64,000 nucleotides of DNA from Alistipes sp. (GCA_017403125.1 JAFQOR010000024.1:1-64000), one strand, 5' to 3'. Counted from the stretch's first letter, positions 18,199 through 28,443 are shown. The notes: generated by a model not told the origin, from the sequence alone. Program-made: numbers and translations.

Positions 18199-18981
18199 AT
18201 GAAACTCACATTCTTGGGTACGGGAACATCGCAAGGAGTGCCGGTTATCGGTTGTCGATGCGAAGTGTGTCGTTCAGCGGATGAGCGCGATAGACGCCTG
18301 CGCACGTCGGCCATGGTCGAAGTTGCGGGTAGAACTTTCGTTATCGATGCCGGGCCCGACTTTCGCCAACAGATGTTGCGAGCGGGTGTCGAGCGCGTTG
18401 ATGCCATACTGCTAACGCATGAGCATAAGGACCATACGGCGGGTATCGATGATGTTAGGGCGTTTAACTTTGTGGATTATCCGACTATTCGTACCATGCA
18501 TATCTATGCCAATGAGCCTACGGCAACAACGCTACTCAAAGATTTTGACTATGCCTTTGCCGAGAATAGGTATCGTGGCGTCCCTGTTATCGAGCTTCAT
18601 ACCATTAGCGAACATGAGCCGTTCAGTGTCTGCGGAGTGGAGATTATGCCCATTGTAGGTGAGCACTCCGACAGATTTCGCTCGGTGGGATATCGAATAG
18701 GAGGCATGGCATACCTTACCGATTTTAGTGGTATTAAGCCGGCGGAGGAGCAAAAACTTTATGGCGTTGAGTATTTAGTGGTCAATGCCTTGCGGTGGAT
18801 GCCTCATGATTCGCATTTTTCGGTGGACGAGGCGTTGCAGCTCATTCATCGCGTACGCCCTCGATATGCCTATCTTACGCACATGTCGCACCACATTGGG
18901 CTTATGGCCGAAGTTCAATCTCAACTTCCGAAGGGTGTGATGTTTGCCTACGACGGCTTGACGGTTGATATTGATGATTAA
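18199..18981 (+). CDS. PhnP-like metallo-beta-lactamase-fold hydrolase
   Basis: The start is at 18199 (MKLTFLGTGTSQGVPVIGC), the family N-terminus. A longer frame from 18097 would begin inside the preceding terminator. The 260-residue protein has the structural zinc motif GCRCEVC near residue 20, the metal-binding THEHKDHTAG near residue 75, and later metal-ligand regions (GEHSDR; LTDFSG; LTHMSHH). PhnP-group enzymes are cyclic-phosphate phosphodiesterases, but most Bacteroidetes members are annotated only as MBL-fold hydrolases, and no phn genes are nearby. It is followed after 17 bp by the SDR gene, suggesting co-transcription. Confidence 0.85.
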   Translation: MKLTFLGTGTSQGVPVIGCRCEVCRSADERDRRLRTSAMVEVAGRTFVIDAGPDFRQQMLRAGVERVDAILLTHEHKDHTAGIDDVRAFNFVDYPTIRTMHIYANEPTATTLLKDFDYAFAENRYRGVPVIELHTISEHEPFSVCGVEIMPIVGEHSDRFRSVGYRIGGMAYLTDFSGIKPAEEQKLYGVEYLVVNALRWMPHDSHFSVDEALQLIHRVRPRYAYLTHMSHHIGLMAEVQSQLPKGVMFAYDGLTVDIDD

Positions 18982-18998
18982 AACAGAGAGTATAACTT

Positions 18999-19817
18999 AT
19001 GGGAAAGTTTCTTAATGGAAAGGTTGTTGTCGTGACGGGTGCTTCGTCGGGCATTGGCGAGGCCATGGCACGCGAGTATGCCAAGATGGGCGCAAAGGTT
19101 GTGATGGCCGCACGACGCGAAGATGAGTTGAAGCGTATTGCAGACCAGATACGCGAGGCGGGAGGTGAGGTTGCCTATGCTGCGTGTGATGTGGTCAAGG
19201 AGGAGGATTGCAAGCACCTTATGCAGGTGGCAGTTGATAGCTTCGGTGGCATCGATGTGCTGATTTGCAACGCCGGCATCTCGATGCGCGCACTCTTCGA
19301 TGATTGCGACTTGAAGGTGCTGCATCGACTTATGGATGTAAACTTCTGGGGAACGGTAAACTGTACGAAGTATGCGTTGCCGTGGTTGCAGAAGTCGCGT
19401 GGCTCGTTGGTGGGCATCTCGTCGGTGGCGGGTCTTCATGGCTTGCCCGGACGCACAGGCTATTCGGCATCGAAGTATGCTATGACCGGCTTCTTGGATA
19501 CGATTCGTATCGAGAACTTAAAGAAGGGTCTGCACGTAATGACTGCATGCCCCGGCTTCACGGCATCGAACGTTCGTTTCTCGGCATTGACGGCAGATGG
19601 CTCACAGCAGGGCGAGACGCCGCGTAACGAGGCGAAGATGATGACTCCGGAGCAGGTGGCTCATATCGTCGAGCGTGGCATACGTCGTCGCAAGCGACTC
19701 TGCCTTATGGAGTGGGAGGGTCGCGGTACGCACCTCCTTAAAAAGTTCTGCCCCTCACTTGTCGATAAACTCTTCTACAAGGTGATGGCAAAGGAGCCCG
19801 ATTCACCACTAAAATAG
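18999..19817 (+). CDS. Short-chain dehydrogenase/reductase (classical SDR)
   Basis: The 272-residue protein has the Rossmann nucleotide-binding motif TGASSGIG (residues 13-20), NAG at 91-93, the catalytic Ser around 141-142, and Tyr155-x3-Lys159 in YSASK. ARR near residue 38 hints at NADP(H) preference. The substrate is unknown. The C-terminal extension (LLKKFCPSLVDKLFYKVM) is basic and amphipathic and may touch the membrane, which is inference only. It probably shares the transcript of the PhnP-like gene 17 bp upstream. Confidence 0.85.
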   Translation: MGKFLNGKVVVVTGASSGIGEAMAREYAKMGAKVVMAARREDELKRIADQIREAGGEVAYAACDVVKEEDCKHLMQVAVDSFGGIDVLICNAGISMRALFDDCDLKVLHRLMDVNFWGTVNCTKYALPWLQKSRGSLVGISSVAGLHGLPGRTGYSASKYAMTGFLDTIRIENLKKGLHVMTACPGFTASNVRFSALTADGSQQGETPRNEAKMMTPEQVAHIVERGIRRRKRLCLMEWEGRGTHLLKKFCPSLVDKLFYKVMAKEPDSPLK

Positions 19818-19933
19818 TGGTGTAGCGGAGTTGGTTTTATCATTATTACCCACAAAGATGTAATGCCAGCAGATAACAGTGGCGTATGTAGTGATATTCA
19901 ATTCTCAATCCAGCACTATAATCTATTGCTCAT

Positions 19934-19970
19934 CAATAAAATCGGCGGTGAAGTTCAATTCACCGCCGAT
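19934..19970 (-). terminator. Terminator of tryptophanase gene (minus strand)
   Basis: Perfect 12-bp stem between 19941-19952 and 19959-19970 (ATCGGCGGTGAA on the plus strand). Read on the minus strand it is followed by TTTTATT. It lies about 75 bp past the tnaA stop codon and also ends the 228-bp gap after the SDR gene, which holds no other gene. Confidence 0.8.
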
Positions 19971-20045
19971 GACGCATAGTCCGAAAAATTTGGACAATCG
20001 ATATTTTTGTTATAGCCGTGGTCGAAGCCACTGCGCGTTACGTTA

Positions 20046-21419
20046 TTACAAGCGCTCGAGCTTAACGGTGAAGTGACGCAACAACTCGGTCTCCCAAACG
20101 ATCTTAACACCGCGAGTGATCTCGTGACGACGGTCATAAACGTTCTTCAACGCAGCTGCGATAACGTCCATGTGGTTGTTGGTGTAAGAGCGACGTGCGA
20201 TGCACAAACGCAACAAGTCAAGACCACCAAAGCGGTTCTCATGAGTTACGGGGTCACGGTCTGCAAGGATGTAACCAATCTCGCAACCACGAACACCTGC
20301 CTCCAAGTAGAGCTCGATAGCCAATGTCTGTGCGGGGAACTCCTCCTTGGGAATGTTGCTTAATACCTTGTCGGCATCAACGAAGAGGGCGTGACCACCA
20401 ACAGGGCGCTGGTAGGGAATACCATACTCGTCGAGCTTTGCTGCCAAGTACTGTACCTGCTTGATACGAGTCTCGATAGTCTCCAACTCGGTGTTCTCGT
20501 CCAAACCAACAGCCAAGGCTGCCATATCACGACCGTTCATACCACCGTATGTGAGGAAGCCCTCGAAGGGGATACAGAAACGCTTTGCGCCCTCGAACCA
20601 ATCCTCGTGGCGTGTAGCGATGAAACCACCCATGTTTACAAGACCATCCTTCTTTGATGACATTGTCATACCATCAGCATAAGAGAACATCTCCTTGCAG
20701 ATCTCCTTGATAGTCTTATCGGCATAACCCTCCTCACGAGTCTTGATGAAGTATGCGTTCTCAACGAAACGAGCAGAGTCGAATACAACACGCTTACCAT
20801 ACTTGTCGGCGATAGCACGTACATCGCGCAAGTTCTTCATTGATACAGGCTGACCACCGGCAGTGTTGTTAGTAATGGTAACGATGATGAAGGGAATCTT
20901 CTCGGCGTTCTCTGCCAAAGCCTTCTCAAGCTTTGCGCAATCTACCTCACCCTTGAAGGGAATCTCCAACTGCGTATCCTTCGCTGCATCGATAGTGCAG
21001 TCCAAAGCGGTAGCCTTACGAAATTCGATGTGACCCTTGGTAGTGTCGAAGTGTGAGTTGCCGGGGATGATGTCACCAGCCTTTACAAGGTGTGAGAACA
21101 ATACGTTCTCGGCAGCACGACCCTGGTGAGTAGGGATAACATACTCAAAGCCGGTGATGTTGTAGATAGTCTCCTTGAGCTGGAAGAATGACTTTGAGCC
21201 GGCATAAGCCTCGTCACCTGTCATCATAGCTGCCCACTGGCGGTCACTCATCGCGCCGGTACCCGAGTCAGTAAGACAGTCGATGTAAACCTGCTCTGAC
21301 TTCAAGCCGAAAAGGTTGTAGTGAGCCTCTTTGAGCCACTGCTCACGCTCTGCACGAGTGCTCTTCTTCAGGGGCTCTACCATCTTAATTCGATACGCTT
21401 CTGCAAATGGAATTTCCAT
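20046..21419 (-). CDS. tnaA: Tryptophanase
   Basis: This 457-residue PLP enzyme splits tryptophan into indole, pyruvate and ammonia, and is near the usual length (E. coli 471). The PLP lysine is K257 in SSKKDGLVNMGGF, matching K270 of the E. coli enzyme. Other landmarks are VIPTHQGRAAENVLFS (phosphate-binding loop), NNTAGGQPVSMKN and FDSARFVENAYFI. Tyrosine phenol-lyase is a close relative, so substrate preference is not fully fixed by sequence, but tryptophanase is the better fit. No tnaB permease is next to it and no tnaC-like leader peptide is seen. It is likely its own transcript, with a promoter around 21519-21549. Confidence 0.9.
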   Translation of the reverse strand: MEIPFAEAYRIKMVEPLKKSTRAEREQWLKEAHYNLFGLKSEQVYIDCLTDSGTGAMSDRQWAAMMTGDEAYAGSKSFFQLKETIYNITGFEYVIPTHQGRAAENVLFSHLVKAGDIIPGNSHFDTTKGHIEFRKATALDCTIDAAKDTQLEIPFKGEVDCAKLEKALAENAEKIPFIIVTITNNTAGGQPVSMKNLRDVRAIADKYGKRVVFDSARFVENAYFIKTREEGYADKTIKEICKEMFSYADGMTMSSKKDGLVNMGGFIATRHEDWFEGAKRFCIPFEGFLTYGGMNGRDMAALAVGLDENTELETIETRIKQVQYLAAKLDEYGIPYQRPVGGHALFVDADKVLSNIPKEEFPAQTLAIELYLEAGVRGCEIGYILADRDPVTHENRFGGLDLLRLCIARRSYTNNHMDVIAAALKNVYDRRHEITRGVKIVWETELLRHFTVKLERL

Positions 21420-21518
21420 AGTTGTGTAGTTTTTTTTAGGTTATTTATTAGTTTAATAATATATTCTTTTTCTGTGTAGCAATAGCTTATAATTCGCTAA
21501 TATATGCACAATCAGTGA

Positions 21519-21549
21519 CAAAGGTATGCAAAAATATAGTCAAATGCAA
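21519..21549 (-). promoter_or_regulatory. Probable promoter of tnaA
   Basis: CAAAGGTA at 21519-21526 reads TACCTTTG on the minus strand (-7), with TTG at about 21547-21549 as a -33 core 20 bp away. This predicts a leader of about 90 nt, AT-rich and with no Trp-containing small ORF. Confidence 0.55.
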
Positions 21550-21624
21550 GCCTTGTGCAAAATATTTTTTTGTAGTATTAACCACCTATTGTTAGGCTGT
21601 TTTGGGCTTGTGTATGTTGTTCGA

Positions 21625-22626
21625 CTACTGTTTTGCTACGAGAAGTTCCAATATCTGTATGGCATTCAGGGCTGCACCCTTGCGAATCTGGTCGGCTACA
21701 CACCAAAATGTTATGCCATAATCGTTGCTTATATCCTTGCGGATGCGTCCTACATATACCGGATCGCTGCCCTGTACAAATAGGGGCATGGGATATCGTT
21801 TCTCATGGGGCTCATCGACGAGTACTATGCCCTTGGTATTTGCAAATGCCTCGCGTACATCCTCCACATTCAGTGGCTCCTCGGTCTCTACCCATATTGC
21901 CTCTGAATGAGCTCGCATCACAGGCACACGAACGCACGTTGCCGAGGTGCGAATATCAGAGTGCATGATTTTGCGTGTCTCGTAGAACATCTTCATCTCC
22001 TCTTTGGTGTAGTCATTCTCTTGGAACACGTCGATGTGAGGTATTAGGTTGTAAGCCAGCTGATATGCAAACTTCTCGACCTTGGGATCCTCGCCCTCGG
22101 CTATCGCCTTCTGCTGCTCGTAGAGCTCCTGCATGCCCGTGGCTCCGGCGCCACTTGCCGATTGGTATGTGGCGACATGAACGCGAGTGATATGCGATAG
22201 ACGCTCTATGGCGCCCAATGCTACTACCATCTGTATGGTTGTGCAGTTGGGATTGGCAATAATGCGACGCGGAGCATTAAAGGCATCTTCGCCATTTACT
22301 TCGGGCACGACCAGAGGAATATCGTCATCCATGCGGAAGGCGCTCGAATTGTCAATCATAAATGCACCATACTTGGTGATAGTCTCGGCAAACTCGCGCG
22401 AGGTGGATGCTCCGGCAGATGTCAAAGCAACGTCAATATCTTTGAAGTCGTCGTTGTGTTGTAGCTCGCGCACTACGATATCCTCGCCGCGAAAGCGGTA
22501 GGTGGTGCCTGCGCTACGTTTCGAACCGAATAATCGAAGCTCCTCGATGGGCATGGGATGGTTCTCCAAGATTGAGAGAAACTCCTGACCTACGGCGCCA
22601 CTTGCGCCAACAATTGCAATCTTCAT
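21625..22626 (-). CDS. asd: Aspartate-semialdehyde dehydrogenase
   Basis: The 333-residue enzyme reduces aspartyl phosphate to aspartate semialdehyde with NADPH, feeding lysine/diaminopimelate, threonine and methionine synthesis. Motifs are the nucleotide loop GASGAVGQE (residues 7-15), catalytic Cys128 in NPNCTT, and the active-site His region [11 protein letters not shown]. It lies 80 bp downstream of the PBP1A gene on the same strand, an arrangement that links a diaminopimelate precursor enzyme to a peptidoglycan synthase, though the two may have separate promoters. Confidence 0.95.
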   Translation of the reverse strand: MKIAIVGASGAVGQEFLSILENHPMPIEELRLFGSKRSAGTTYRFRGEDIVVRELQHNDDFKDIDVALTSAGASTSREFAETITKYGAFMIDNSSAFRMDDDIPLVVPEVNGEDAFNAPRRIIANPNCTTIQMVVALGAIERLSHITRVHVATYQSASGAGATGMQELYEQQKAIAEGEDPKVEKFAYQLAYNLIPHIDVFQENDYTKEEMKMFYETRKIMHSDIRTSATCVRVPVMRAHSEAIWVETEEPLNVEDVREAFANTKGIVLVDEPHEKRYPMPLFVQGSDPVYVGRIRKDISNDYGITFWCVADQIRKGAALNAIQILELLVAKQ

Positions 22627-22706
22627 AATATTAGCTATTTATCGGTTAAACATTACTTTTATGTGGGCTATACTTAAAGGGTTGTTTGGGTTCTATGTGT
22701 TGCGTA

Positions 22707-25142
22707 TTAGTTAAAGAAGTCATCGCTTCCGTCGTCATAGTAGGTGCTGCTTCCGGTCGTATCCTCCATCTCTATTGGGCAACTGTAATCGGGTACGTTG
22801 GCCGATGGGATGAACTTATCCGAGCGCTCGATGCCGAATGTCCCGTCGTCGTATATCTTTGTTAGGAACTTTCCGGCAATGGGGAGTGCAAGGCGTGAGC
22901 CGTCTGCCGATGACGTGAGGTGAATATCGCTCTCGTCGCCACCTACCCACGAGCCCATAACGAGGTTGGGCAATACGCACATAAACCACGCATCGACATT
23001 GTCGTTCGTAGTACCCGTCTTGGCGGCCATCTCCACGTCGTTGAATTTGAATTCGTAGAGCATGCGTCGTGCCGTACCCATGGATACCACGCGCTGCATC
23101 ATCGTCACGATGGTATATGCCACATCTTCGCTGAAAACATCCTTTGTCTTGCTGTCGAACTCGGCAAGTACGTTACCCTGATTATCCTCGATACGTGTGA
23201 TGAAGATGGGGTCCACCCTAATACCCTGATTAGCATACGACGTATATACCGATGTCATCTCAAAGACATTACTCTCGTACGACCCCAGGCATAGTGCCGG
23301 CACGGGCTCGATATGGCTCTTTATACCTATGTTATGTATGTAATCGACCATGGTCTGCGGGTCGAGTACCTGCTTCATAATCCACGCCGAGTAGTTGTTG
23401 CGACTATTTGCAAGACCCCAATATAGTGGGTGAGTGCCAACATACTCCACCTTATTGCTCTCGCGGGGCGACCATATGCCCGCCGGCGTCTCGATTGATA
23501 CGGGGCGGTTGGGGACGGGGTGGCAAGGCTCGTATTGGAGTTGTTCGATAGCAAACGAGTAGATGAAGGGCTTTGCCGTTGAGCCCACCTGGCGCTTTCC
23601 CTGTGTTGCTGCATCGAACTTGAAGAAGCGGTAGTTGGGACCTCCGACATAGGTCTTGACATATCCCGTATGGGGGTCCATAGCCACAAACGCACCACGC
23701 ATAATCGACTTGTGATGGATGAGTGAGTCGCGCGGTGTCATCACCGTATCGCGTATGCCGTCGTAGGTAAACACCTCCATGCGTATTGGTTGATCGAATG
23801 AGGCGTAGATGGTTTCCTCGTCGTAGCCGTCACGTTTCATGACGCGCCATCTCTCGGATTGACGTATTGCCGAGTTAATCTTGCGCTCAATCTCCTTATC
23901 GCTCAAATCGACATATATCGACTTGTTCGAGCGACGATTCATCTGCTCCACGAAGCGGGGCTGTACCACCTCCGACATATGCTCCTGCATAGCCTCCTCG
24001 GCAAACTGCTGCATGCGGCTATCGAGTGATGTGTATATCTTCAAGCCGTCGCGATAGATGTCGTAGCCATTCTTAACGCACCATCCGATGGCGGGATTTT
24101 CGTGATACTCCTTCAATGCCATCTCATACTCGTAGTTCGAGGCATAGCTTGCGCGCACGGGCTCTTTTGCCATAAGCGTGCGGCGCACCATCTCGCGGAA
24201 GTAGGTTGCCGAGCCCTCGTTGTGTGCATCGGCAGCGCGACGGAACGATAGCTCGATATCGGTCTGTTGTAGGCGGTGGGCCTCCTCTTGTGATATCATC
24301 CCGGCCTCTGCCATGCGGCTCAACACAAGGTTACGACGCTCCTTGGCCTTGGGGTTGGGCTTGCCACCACGCAACGGAGCATAGGTCGTAGGGGCCTTAA
24401 CCTGACCTACGATGACTGCCGCCTCCTCGATGTTTAAGTCGCGAGGCTCCTTGCCAAAGAAGTTGTTCGCAGCCGACTTTATACCGAAGTTGTTGTTCGA
24501 GAACTCAACAGTATTCAGATACATCGATACAATCTCCTCCTTGGTATAGTTGTATTCGAGCTGTGTGGCTATGACATACTCCTGGGCCTTGGCCGCTATT
24601 GTGCCACTCTTGCCCTTGATTCCCTTGTGGCTTGCACGTGTCTTGTATAGGTTCTTTGCCAACTGCTGGGTGATTGTACTACCGCCGCCCTGCTCACTTT
24701 GGCTCATGAGTATGGTTTTGATGCCGGCACGTGCCGTGGCGGTAAAGTCTATTCCCGAGTGGTCGAAGAAGCGCGAGTCCTCCGTAGCCAATAGGGCTGC
24801 CACGACGGGGGGGAGCTGATGACCATCCAACGTGAGCCATTTCGACCTATCTTCGGGGAAGAGATCTTCGTAGGCAAGGTATGTTCTGTTTTCGATGAAG
24901 TAGTTACCCAGTAGCTTGCCATCGGCGGAATAGACCTCCGTGGCGAGGTTGGTCTTGGGATTCTCCAACTCCTCGAAAGAGGGCATGGGGCCCAATCTGC
25001 CCTCCTTTGCAAGTATGAAGAGTGTGGCTACGGCAGTGATGCCTATGACCGTTATAGCCCACATGACGATAACTGCCCATTGTTGCCATCGGAGGTTAAA
25101 CCATCCGCTCTTTGCGCCCTTCTTTGCGCTCTTCTTTGCCAT
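22707..25142 (-). CDS. mrcA: Bifunctional class A penicillin-binding protein (PBP1A)
   Basis: The 811-residue protein has a Lys-rich cytoplasmic N-terminus, one membrane segment (about residues 18-48), a GT51 glycosyltransferase domain with catalytic Glu121 in ATEDSRFFDHSGID and QGGGSTITQQLAKN, and a penicillin-binding transpeptidase domain with Ser521 in the GSTAKPF box, the SRN motif (ANSRNNYSAW) and KTGTTN. It polymerises and crosslinks peptidoglycan. An acidic, Ser/Asp-rich C-terminal tail follows. It lies between the gluzincin/outer-membrane gene (76 bp upstream) and asd. Confidence 0.95.
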   Translation of the reverse strand: MAKKSAKKGAKSGWFNLRWQQWAVIVMWAITVIGITAVATLFILAKEGRLGPMPSFEELENPKTNLATEVYSADGKLLGNYFIENRTYLAYEDLFPEDRSKWLTLDGHQLPPVVAALLATEDSRFFDHSGIDFTATARAGIKTILMSQSEQGGGSTITQQLAKNLYKTRASHKGIKGKSGTIAAKAQEYVIATQLEYNYTKEEIVSMYLNTVEFSNNNFGIKSAANNFFGKEPRDLNIEEAAVIVGQVKAPTTYAPLRGGKPNPKAKERRNLVLSRMAEAGMISQEEAHRLQQTDIELSFRRAADAHNEGSATYFREMVRRTLMAKEPVRASYASNYEYEMALKEYHENPAIGWCVKNGYDIYRDGLKIYTSLDSRMQQFAEEAMQEHMSEVVQPRFVEQMNRRSNKSIYVDLSDKEIERKINSAIRQSERWRVMKRDGYDEETIYASFDQPIRMEVFTYDGIRDTVMTPRDSLIHHKSIMRGAFVAMDPHTGYVKTYVGGPNYRFFKFDAATQGKRQVGSTAKPFIYSFAIEQLQYEPCHPVPNRPVSIETPAGIWSPRESNKVEYVGTHPLYWGLANSRNNYSAWIMKQVLDPQTMVDYIHNIGIKSHIEPVPALCLGSYESNVFEMTSVYTSYANQGIRVDPIFITRIEDNQGNVLAEFDSKTKDVFSEDVAYTIVTMMQRVVSMGTARRMLYEFKFNDVEMAAKTGTTNDNVDAWFMCVLPNLVMGSWVGGDESDIHLTSSADGSRLALPIAGKFLTKIYDDGTFGIERSDKFIPSANVPDYSCPIEMEDTTGSSTYYDDGSDDFFN

Positions 25143-25218
25143 ATCTGTTTGGTTTTAGTGTTTCGTGTAAATATCTATTTCGGTTGTCAATATCTCTATC
25201 CTATGTTGCCTATCCATA

Positions 25219-28203
25219 TTAGAACGGTAAACCTAATCCAAATGATACATAGGGTCTGTTATTTAAGTTGTAGTTGTTCGTTGCACCCCTCATATAGAAC
25301 GATATTGTTGCCGACATCGTCGCCGCATTCGGCATACCGAAGATGTTAAAGTCTGCGGTAAGGTCGCAACCGTAGGACCAAATGTGGTGGCGTGGCTCAA
25401 CAACGTTTCCTAAACTGTTAAATGTCCCGGAGTTGAATGAGGCGTAATCTGCACCTATGTTGAGCCTCAAACGTTTGAAAAATATCACACCGCGCCATCC
25501 TCCGTCGGGATACCAGATAGGTAGCTGGTAGTTAAGCGATGTAGCGACATAGTTGTCGTTAGTAATGTCGTACGACGAGAAGCCGCGAGGCAGAAGGCGA
25601 GCCATCTTGTAGGTTAGGTCCGAGAGTATCATCGACCTATCGTAGCCGCCAATCGTTGTCTGGTATGCCGCAGCAAGCGACAGCGAGTGGTGTTTTGCAA
25701 ACCCCGGTGTGTATAACTTGCCGTAGAGCATTGCTAAATGTCCAAAATCTTGTGTCGTGGGATTCATGGCGTAGTTTGCTGCAATGGCATAGCCCCATGG
25801 TGGCAGGAAGTCGCGGTGAGCCTGTCGTACGTTGTCCTGGAACGATGCTCCAAAGAGTAGCGTATGAACGCCCTCGCTATACCCGATAGTTCGGATGTTT
25901 GCAACCTTCCCACCATCGAATATTATGTTATTCACATTTGCCACCTTGCCGTTGGTAAACTGCCACGATACCGATGCGGTGAGCTGGCGTATGTGGTAGC
26001 CGCGCTCGAAGAGCAACGGCAGTGTTGCGCCAGCACTTATGGAGTAGAATCTGCCTATTCTGGGCTCGTCGGGGAACTCCAACTCTTGTGTCTTGGGGTT
26101 GTAGGCATAGACTGTGTGTAGCTTCTGGCGACCACCATACGTGCCACTTGCCCATAGCGTTACGCCAAGACCATAGTAGCGCAACGTACCACTAAATACC
26201 GATCCCTCGCTGCGATTCCAGCCCCATGTTATAAAGCCCTCGGTGTTCGAGAGTATGTTTTGTGACATGATTGTTGCTCCGAGGTTAAAGGCGATCCTTG
26301 ACTCCTCAATGATGGAGTAGGGGTTGTAGGATGCCGGAGCCCAACTATGTATGTTGAATGCGTGGCGTAGGCGTCGGAAGCGTCGTGGTTTTGTCTCCGC
26401 CACCACTCTCTCTCCATCGCTCTCCTCGAAGCGTACTGTATCCAGATTTACTACATTCCACTTGCGGCTCTTGGGGAGTAGTAGCTGCGGCGGATGCGGG
26501 GCATACTCCACCTCTATCATGCTGTCGAGGCTTTGGCGTACGGGCATGTAGCCACGTTTGTCGTAGCTTGTGGCAATGACACATGTACTGTCGAAGGGAG
26601 TTGGCGAGAACGACCCATAGGTCGAAGACGAGAGCCTATACTCCTGCCCTTGTGCAAGGTTGTAGCAGTGTAGTTCGTCGCGACCCGATGCTATCGAGCC
26701 GTAGTATAGCACGCCATCCTTTGCGCGCAGGTCGCTCAATGTCGTATATGCCGGACGTGTTACGCGAAGAAGCGTATCATCTTCAATTCGCGCTATGTGC
26801 ATGCCGTCGTCGTCGGTTATTATGGCATATAGGGCATCGGTCACATTATCCCATGCCAAGCCGTGTACCTCCTTGCCTTCGGGGATGTCGAAATTCGATA
26901 GAGAGTTGTCCGCATCCTCCACGACGATGTGATATTCGCCATTCATGGTGTATTCCACCCACGCTATGCCCTTCTCACCGATGGGGGTAGGGTATAGGGC
27001 ATTACGCTCACCGTGGTAGTATCGCGGACGCTCCTCTTCAAGGTCCATGTAGCATAGTTGCGAGCCGACCTTCTCGGCAAACAGCGTGCTTCGGCGATAC
27101 TCCGTCCACCACAGACGCCCCGAGGAACTCAATGCCGGACGTGTCGATAGCGTACCGGTAAAGGCTATGCGTCGTTCGTTCCCGAGAGAGTCAATCTCGA
27201 TAAATGCCGACGGCGTATCCAAGTCCTCCTTTATAGCTATTATTCTGCGCTTGCCGTCGGGTATTGGGTAGCGGTATGAGGTGTAGCGCTTCGGCTCGGG
27301 GACATCAATCGGTTCTGTCGTCTGCTCGATTTCGGGTAGCGACTCCCAATGGTTATTCAGCGCTTGGAACGTATCGTGAAATAGGCGTGGCGTGGATATG
27401 CCGTATAGCTTTTTAAGTACCCACGACGACGAGAGTATCATGTAGGGACGACGCGACGTGAGCCATGCCACATCGTCGCCGAGTACACGCCCGAAGGTGT
27501 TAAAGCCGTGGCGACACATCATATATCCAAGTGCGTAGTGGTCGGGGATAAAGTCTTTGTAGGAGCCGCAAAACCACTTGTCGATGTTCTTCGTCTCGTT
27601 TATCTCGGCACCGTAGGCTCGGTACGCCATCGAGAATGAGGGTTGCAAGCCGCGGCCGTAGCTCGACATCTCTGTTTCGGTCATCACGGCATCTCCCTCC
27701 ATCATCCATAGGGGCATAAAGACAAGACCTATTGTCGAACTCTGCTGGCCAATGACATAGCTCAACACCTTTACCACGCCGCGGTTGAGGTTGTTGTATT
27801 GTACGGCATGACGATACTCGTGTGCAATGAGCTGCTTGGTCCATGGCATAGAGTAGCTTGCTGTGGCGGGTGTCGATATGAACTCTACGCGACGTGGCAT
27901 CCACATAACAAGTCCGTTCGAGCGAAAGTTTGCGGGGTGAACGACAAAAGGTATCGACATTTGTGGGTGTCGGTATCCATAGTCTATGTCGGGACTTACG
28001 GCATCGAGATAGTACATCATGCGTGTTGCGATGTTTTGTGCCGTGTCGGGATATACTACGCGATAGAGCTGTGCTCGCATCTGTCGCCAACGAAACGTAG
28101 CAGGGTCGGTACCCCAGCTGTAATATTGAGCCGAGCTACTCTCCGGGAGGATGATTCCTGCAAGGAGCAGAATACCCGCTATGAGCCATCGTTTCATTCG
28201 CAT
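25219..28203 (-). CDS. Large secreted gluzincin-like protein with beta-propeller and outer-membrane barrel
   Basis: Start taken at 28203 (MRMKRWLIAGILLLAG), just after a -7 element; ATG at 28197 is equally possible. The longer frame to 28263 would span the promoter. The protein has about 994 residues. After a signal peptide, residues 30-190 look like a peptidase_MA-type gluzincin: HEYRH at 128-132 (HExxH zinc site) and WMMEGDA with Glu169 as likely third ligand. Residues about 270-620 show repeated strand patterns like a TolB/PD40 propeller. The last 350 residues are rich in alternating aromatic strands and end in a Phe (SFGLGLPF), as for outer-membrane barrels. A surface metalloprotease or assembly role is inferred. 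Next gene downstream is PBP1A. Confidence 0.7.
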   Translation of the reverse strand: MRMKRWLIAGILLLAGIILPESSSAQYYSWGTDPATFRWRQMRAQLYRVVYPDTAQNIATRMMYYLDAVSPDIDYGYRHPQMSIPFVVHPANFRSNGLVMWMPRRVEFISTPATASYSMPWTKQLIAHEYRHAVQYNNLNRGVVKVLSYVIGQQSSTIGLVFMPLWMMEGDAVMTETEMSSYGRGLQPSFSMAYRAYGAEINETKNIDKWFCGSYKDFIPDHYALGYMMCRHGFNTFGRVLGDDVAWLTSRRPYMILSSSWVLKKLYGISTPRLFHDTFQALNNHWESLPEIEQTTEPIDVPEPKRYTSYRYPIPDGKRRIIAIKEDLDTPSAFIEIDSLGNERRIAFTGTLSTRPALSSSGRLWWTEYRRSTLFAEKVGSQLCYMDLEEERPRYYHGERNALYPTPIGEKGIAWVEYTMNGEYHIVVEDADNSLSNFDIPEGKEVHGLAWDNVTDALYAIITDDDGMHIARIEDDTLLRVTRPAYTTLSDLRAKDGVLYYGSIASGRDELHCYNLAQGQEYRLSSSTYGSFSPTPFDSTCVIATSYDKRGYMPVRQSLDSMIEVEYAPHPPQLLLPKSRKWNVVNLDTVRFEESDGERVVAETKPRRFRRLRHAFNIHSWAPASYNPYSIIEESRIAFNLGATIMSQNILSNTEGFITWGWNRSEGSVFSGTLRYYGLGVTLWASGTYGGRQKLHTVYAYNPKTQELEFPDEPRIGRFYSISAGATLPLLFERGYHIRQLTASVSWQFTNGKVANVNNIIFDGGKVANIRTIGYSEGVHTLLFGASFQDNVRQAHRDFLPPWGYAIAANYAMNPTTQDFGHLAMLYGKLYTPGFAKHHSLSLAAAYQTTIGGYDRSMILSDLTYKMARLLPRGFSSYDITNDNYVATSLNYQLPIWYPDGGWRGVIFFKRLRLNIGADYASFNSGTFNSLGNVVEPRHHIWSYGCDLTADFNIFGMPNAATMSATISFYMRGATNNYNLNNRPYVSFGLGLPF

Positions 28204-28225
28204 TTTTGCATGTAAATATAACGTG

Positions 28226-28233
28226 CAAATATA
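28226..28233 (-). promoter_or_regulatory. -7 element for gluzincin/outer-membrane gene
   Basis: CAAATATA reads TATATTTG on the minus strand, 22 bp upstream of the chosen start, which supports starting at 28203 and not at 28263. Confidence 0.55.
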
Positions 28234-28391
28234 CGAAAAAAATGGAGAATGAGCAAAGCTCATAGTATAAAGAGCGGGTGATGATGCGTATTTGTTATCT
28301 GTTTAGCTCTATGGAAACATATATGGTGTTGGTTTATTGGTTGTTTTGAGGATTAAAGAGTTTATAGTTTTTCATTTTTTTTGATAAAAAG

Positions 28392-28422
28392 TTTGCAGAT
28401 TCAAAAATCTTGTGTACTTTTG
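28392..28422 (+). promoter_or_regulatory. Promoter of tRNA-Thr gene
   Basis: TTTG (28392-28395), exactly 19 bp, TACTTTTG (28415-28422), placed 22 bp before the tRNA 5' end. This is one of the cleanest promoter matches in the window. Confidence 0.8.
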
Positions 28423-28443
28423 CGTCGCAAATGCGAAGTGAAT

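Noticed and set aside
21420-21512. tnaC-like leader peptide before tnaA
   Set aside because: No small ORF with a Trp codon and no Rho-site-like C-rich stretch lies in the predicted leader.
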